From Betaproteobacteria bacterium UBA6910 (GTDB lineage Bacteria; Pseudomonadota; Gammaproteobacteria; Burkholderiales; UBA6910): a DNA stretch of 8,500 nt. This document shows positions 5,763-8,500 of the stretch, piece after piece. The notes beneath the pieces are model-generated. The model was not told the DNA's origin, made no database searches, and saw only the letters and a list, made by a program, of their open reading frames with translations. A program made the translations under genes and the position numbers. Numbering within the stretch: position 1 is the stretch's first letter; every line of letters starts with the position of its first letter. The stretch covers positions 223-8,722 of the forward strand of contig DKBC01000145.1 in assembly GCA_002451065.1 (NCBI GenBank), given 5' to 3'.

Positions 5763-8500
5763 ATGTTTGCCGCCAAGAGCGAAACCAGTAAGAGCCGCAG
5801 CGTTCGCCGCTCCCTCGGGTGCCGGGGGGGGCCGGGGGCGTTGCCGCCCCGGACGGAGACGGTGCAGCTGGCTCGGCTCGTCGCCGGCGCGCCCCTGCAG
5901 GCCAGGCTGCAGGTCAGCCCGGCAGGGGACCGCTACGAACAGGAAGCGGACAGCACGGCAGACCGGGTGATGGCCTTTCGCGGGGGCGTTGACGTGGCGT
6001 ACCCGATCACGTCGCTCGGGATCTCGCCGTTGCAGCGCCAGCCGGAGGAGGAAGAGGAGCCGGTGCAGGCGCAGGTCGAAGAGGAGGAAGAGCCCGTTCA
6101 GGCCCAGGAGGAGGAAGAATCGCTGCAGGCTCAACCTCAGGACGAAGAAGAGCCGGTGCAGGCGCAAGACGACGAGGAGGAAGAAACCGTCCAGCGGCAG
6201 GAAGAAGAGGAACCCGTCCAGACTCGAGCGCAGGAGGAAGAGGAAGAGCCGGTGCAGGCCAGGGGCGCGGGGCAGCCGGTGGTCGGCCGAGCGGTGCCGG
6301 CCTCGGTGAGAGGGGCGATCCACGCCAGCAAGAGCGGCGGCGAGGCGCTCCCCGAGGGCGTGCGCGCGCATATGGAGGGGCAGTTCGGCGCCGACTTTTC
6401 CGGCGTGCGGCTGCACCACGACAGCACCTCGGCGGCCATGAGCGGGGCCATCGGCGCCCAGGCCTTCACCCACGGCCGTCACATCTACTTCAACAGCGGC
6501 CGCTACAATCCGCAGAGCTCCGCGGGGCAGCGGCTCTTGGCCCACGAGCTGACCCACGTGGTGCAGCAAGGAAAAGCGCCGGTCCGCGCTGGGGTGCAGC
6601 ACTCACCCGAGCAGGTGCAGCGCCTCCCCGGCTTCATCACCGAGCGGCTCGCCTCCTACGCCCGTCACATCCCGGGCTACACCCTGCTCACCGTGGTGAT
6701 CGGCCACGACCCCCTGGCCGGGCGGGCCGTGATGCGCACCGCCAGCAACTTTATCGGCGGGCTGCTGGGGCTGATCCCCGGCGGCACCGCCCTGTACGAC
6801 AAACTGGTGGAGCACGGCCTCGTCCAGCGGGCGCTGGCCTACGTGAACAGCCAGCTGGCGCGCTACGATTTGAGCCTGTCGCGCCTGGAGCGGGAGATCC
6901 GCAGCGCCTGGGACGAGATGGACTTCATCCGCCTCGATCCCTTCGCCTATAACCTGCGCGTGCTGAGCCGCCACGTCAGCGGGCTGGTACGGGATGTCAC
7001 CGGCTTTGCCCGCTCCGTGGTGACCGACCTGCTGAGCATGGTGAAGGAGGCGCTGCTCGGGGCTCTGCGGCGGGTGGCGGCGGCGCTGCCCGGCTACTCC
7101 CTGCTGACCAAGATCCTCGGTCGCGACCCGCTGACCGGCGAGGCGGTGCCGGCGACCACGGCGCAGATCATCGAGGAGTTCCTGATCCTCATCGGCCAGC
7201 GCCAGCATCTGGAGAAGATGCGCGAGACCGGCACCATCGCCCGGGTGGCGGCCTGGATCGACCAGCAACTGGCCCTGCTCCACTTCAGCTTCGCCGAGCT
7301 GCGCGCCCTCTTCCAGCAGGCCTGGGACGCCTTCTCTCTGCGTGACCTGCTCAACCCGGTGGCGGCTTTCCGGCGCACGGTGGGGATCTTCGCCCCCTTC
7401 GTCGGCCGGGTGGCGCGCTTCGCCTGGAACGTGGCGACCACCGTGCTGCGGTTCATCAAGGACGCGCTGTTGGGCGCCCTGTCGAGCTTCGCCCGGCGCA
7501 CCCCCGGCTTCACCCTGCTGACGGTGGTGCTCGGCCGCGACCCCTTCACCGGCGAGCGGGTGCCGCGCACCGCGACCAACCTGGTCCGCGGCTTTCTCGA
7601 GTTCGTCCCCGGCGGCGAGGAGAAGTTCCGCAACCTGCAGGAGTCGGGGGCGCTGGAGCGGGCCTTTGCCTGGGTAAGCGCCCAGGTGACGGAGTTCCTC
7701 GCGATCCTCGCGAGCTTGGGCGCGGCCTTCCGGCGGCTCTGGCAGTCCTTCTCCATCCGCGACATCTTCCAGCCGGTGGCGGCCTTCCGTCGGGTGGTGG
7801 AGCTCTTCGCCGGTCCGGTCCGGCGGCTGGTGCGGCTGGCGGCGACGGTGGGGATGAAGATCCTCGAGTTCATCCTCGAGGGGGTGATGGGCGCCGGCGG
7901 TGCGCGGGTGCTGAACATCCTCAAGCAGGTGCGGGCGACCTTCCTGACCATCATCCGCAACCCCGTGGGGTTCGTGGGGAACCTGATCAACGCGGTGATG
8001 CGCGGCTTTCGCCAGTTCGCCGGCAACATCCTGGAACACCTGCGCAACGGGCTGGTCGGCTGGCTGTTCGGGGCTCTCGAAGGGGCGGGGCTGCAGCTGC
8101 CGGAGCGCCTCGACCTGCGCGGCGTCGTGTCCCTGATCCTGCAGATCCTGGGGCTGACTTATGCGCGCATCCGCCCGCGGCTGGTGCGGCTGCTCGGCGA
8201 GCGGACGGTGGCGTTCCTCGAAGGGGCCTTCGATTTCCTCCGCCTCCTGGTCACCGAGGGGCCGGCGGCGGCCTGGCGGCAGATCCTCGAATACGCCGGC
8301 AACCTGCGCGACCAGGTGATGGAGGCGATCCGCAACTGGGTGATCACCCGCATCGTGCGCGCGGCCATCACCCGGCTGGCGACCCTGTTCAACCCGGCTG
8401 GGGCGGTGATCCAGGCGATCCTGGCCATCTACAACACCATCATGTTCTTCATCGAGCGGATCAACCAGATCCTCGCCCTGGTGGAGTCGGTGACCCAGTC
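5763..8500 (+). CDS. Very large DUF4157 (eCIS core domain) protein with acidic repeats and three 139-residue tandem repeats, partial at right edge
   Basis: The frame is open from ATG 5763 to the end of the window: 912 complete codons and no stop, so the C-terminus is missing. Segments in order: a basic N-terminus (MFAAKSETSKSRSVRR); LQVSPAGDRYEQEADSTADRVM (about 49-70), the usual 'GD.yEqEAD..Ad.VM' motif; seven acidic/Gln repeats (95-167); the DUF4157 domain (about 183-270) containing FGADFSGVRLHHD and ending in AHELTHVVQQ, with an HExxH motif at His261, Glu262 and His265; three tandem repeats beginning at residues 304, 443 and 581; then a long helical, hydrophobic region with NPVGFVGNLINAVMRGFRQF and NPAGAVIQAILAIYNTIMFF. 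No signal peptide is present. DUF4157 marks eCIS-linked proteins, many being cargo or toxins. HExxH resembles a zinc metallopeptidase site, but activity is unproven. Its place after the ATPase suggests a loaded cargo, a cargo scaffold or a tape-like lumen protein. A C-terminal effector domain may follow outside the window. Confidence 0.92.
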   Translation, partial: MFAAKSETSKSRSVRRSLGCRGGPGALPPRTETVQLARLVAGAPLQARLQVSPAGDRYEQEADSTADRVMAFRGGVDVAYPITSLGISPLQRQPEEEEEPVQAQVEEEEEPVQAQEEEESLQAQPQDEEEPVQAQDDEEEETVQRQEEEEPVQTRAQEEEEEPVQARGAGQPVVGRAVPASVRGAIHASKSGGEALPEGVRAHMEGQFGADFSGVRLHHDSTSAAMSGAIGAQAFTHGRHIYFNSGRYNPQSSAGQRLLAHELTHVVQQGKAPVRAGVQHSPEQVQRLPGFITERLASYARHIPGYTLLTVVIGHDPLAGRAVMRTASNFIGGLLGLIPGGTALYDKLVEHGLVQRALAYVNSQLARYDLSLSRLEREIRSAWDEMDFIRLDPFAYNLRVLSRHVSGLVRDVTGFARSVVTDLLSMVKEALLGALRRVAAALPGYSLLTKILGRDPLTGEAVPATTAQIIEEFLILIGQRQHLEKMRETGTIARVAAWIDQQLALLHFSFAELRALFQQAWDAFSLRDLLNPVAAFRRTVGIFAPFVGRVARFAWNVATTVLRFIKDALLGALSSFARRTPGFTLLTVVLGRDPFTGERVPRTATNLVRGFLEFVPGGEEKFRNLQESGALERAFAWVSAQVTEFLAILASLGAAFRRLWQSFSIRDIFQPVAAFRRVVELFAGPVRRLVRLAATVGMKILEFILEGVMGAGGARVLNILKQVRATFLTIIRNPVGFVGNLINAVMRGFRQFAGNILEHLRNGLVGWLFGALEGAGLQLPERLDLRGVVSLILQILGLTYARIRPRLVRLLGERTVAFLEGAFDFLRLLVTEGPAAAWRQILEYAGNLRDQVMEAIRNWVITRIVRAAITRLATLFNPAGAVIQAILAIYNTIMFFIERINQILALVESVTQ
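6045..6263 (+). repeat. Seven acidic/glutamine repeats, unit about E4-5 (P/S/T)(V/L)Q(A/R/T)(Q/R)
   Basis: Codons 95-167 of the DUF4157 protein encode seven consecutive copies of a 9-13 residue unit. Examples are EEEEEPVQAQ, EEEESLQAQ, DEEEPVQAQ, EEEETVQRQ, EEEEPVQTR and EEEEEPVQAR. At DNA level they appear as GAGGA/GAAGA-rich blocks alternating with CCGGTGCAGGC-like blocks. Glu/Gln-rich repeats of this sort, variable in number, are common between the EQEAD motif and the DUF4157 domain. They probably form a flexible, highly negative linker. The skewed composition also creates arginine-rich shadow frames that should not be annotated. Confidence 0.9.
6672..7916 (+). repeat. Three tandem protein-level repeats of about 139 residues in the DUF4157 protein
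   Basis: Each repeat opens with a PG(Y/F)(T/S)LLT..(I/L)G.DP..G..V signature. The starts are at bases 6672, 7089 and 7503, giving spacings of 417 and 414 bases. The opening segments read PGYTLLTVVIGHDPLAGRAV, PGYSLLTKILGRDPLTGEAV and PGFTLLTVVLGRDPFTGERV. Later matching positions include AWDEMDFIRLDPFA, AWDAFSLRDLLNPVAAFRR and LWQSFSIRDIFQPVAAFRR, followed by a hydrophobic helix ending near KEALLGAL, KDALLGAL or LEGVMGAG. The DNA is much more diverged than the protein pattern, which points to an old duplication. The third copy runs into a different helical region at about 7917. Confidence 0.88.

Noticed and set aside
6045..6263. CRISPR-like array
   Set aside because: The repeats are in frame, differ from unit to unit, have no unique spacers of constant length and encode a coherent acidic protein tract.
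5989..6309. Arg/Lys-rich 106-residue plus-strand frame over the acidic repeats
   Set aside because: It arises by reading GAGGAA-type codons in another frame as AGG/AGA/AAG. It has no support beyond this composition effect.
6603..8039. 478-residue minus-strand open frame opposite the DUF4157 repeats
   Set aside because: Composition is His/Gln/Glu/Arg-rich with no recognisable domain, as expected for the antisense of a GC-rich gene. The plus strand carries clear domains and family motifs in the same region.
8340..8500. Membrane-anchored C-terminus (AVIQAILAIYNTIMFF segment)
   Set aside because: The stretch is hydrophobic but interrupted by polar residues and flanked by many amphipathic helices. 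One such segment without a signal sequence is not enough to call a membrane protein.

Overview
The window is GC-rich (about two-thirds G+C by eye, with strong G/C preference at third codon positions). It is packed with plus-strand genes and looks like the distal half of an operon for an extracellular contractile injection system (eCIS), a phage-tail-like machine of the Afp/PVC/MAC type. No ribosomal or housekeeping gene is present, so the host cannot be named. The composition would suit a GC-rich Gram-negative such as a Desulfuromonadota or other proteobacterium, but that is a guess.

Layout, all on the plus strand: (1) 1-253, the last 83 residues of a protein that begins outside the window, probably a large eCIS baseplate-associated protein. 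(2) 246-2930, an 894-residue eCIS-associated protein of unknown function with an adaptor-like N-terminus. (3) 2944-4398, a contractile injection system tape measure family protein (CIS_TMP, Afp14-like). (4) 4392-5741, a AAA+ ATPase of the Afp15/PVC15 type with all key motifs intact. (5) 5763 to beyond the right edge, a very large protein with a DUF4157 (eCIS core) domain, an acidic/glutamine repeat tract, three tandem repeats of about 139 residues, and a long helix-rich region. Its stop codon is not in the window.

The genes overlap by 7-8 bases or are 13-21 bases apart, so they are probably co-transcribed and translationally coupled. No promoter, terminator, RNA gene, mobile element or CRISPR array was seen. 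In this family of systems the tape-measure family protein and the ATPase act in tube/sheath assembly, and DUF4157 proteins are a hallmark of eCIS loci, often as cargo or cargo-associated proteins. The most interesting element is the last gene. Its repeat-built, helix-rich architecture directly downstream of the ATPase suggests a cargo carrier or lumen component whose C-terminal, possibly effector, part lies outside the window. Recognition of families here rests on remembered sequence motifs and gene order, not on any database search.
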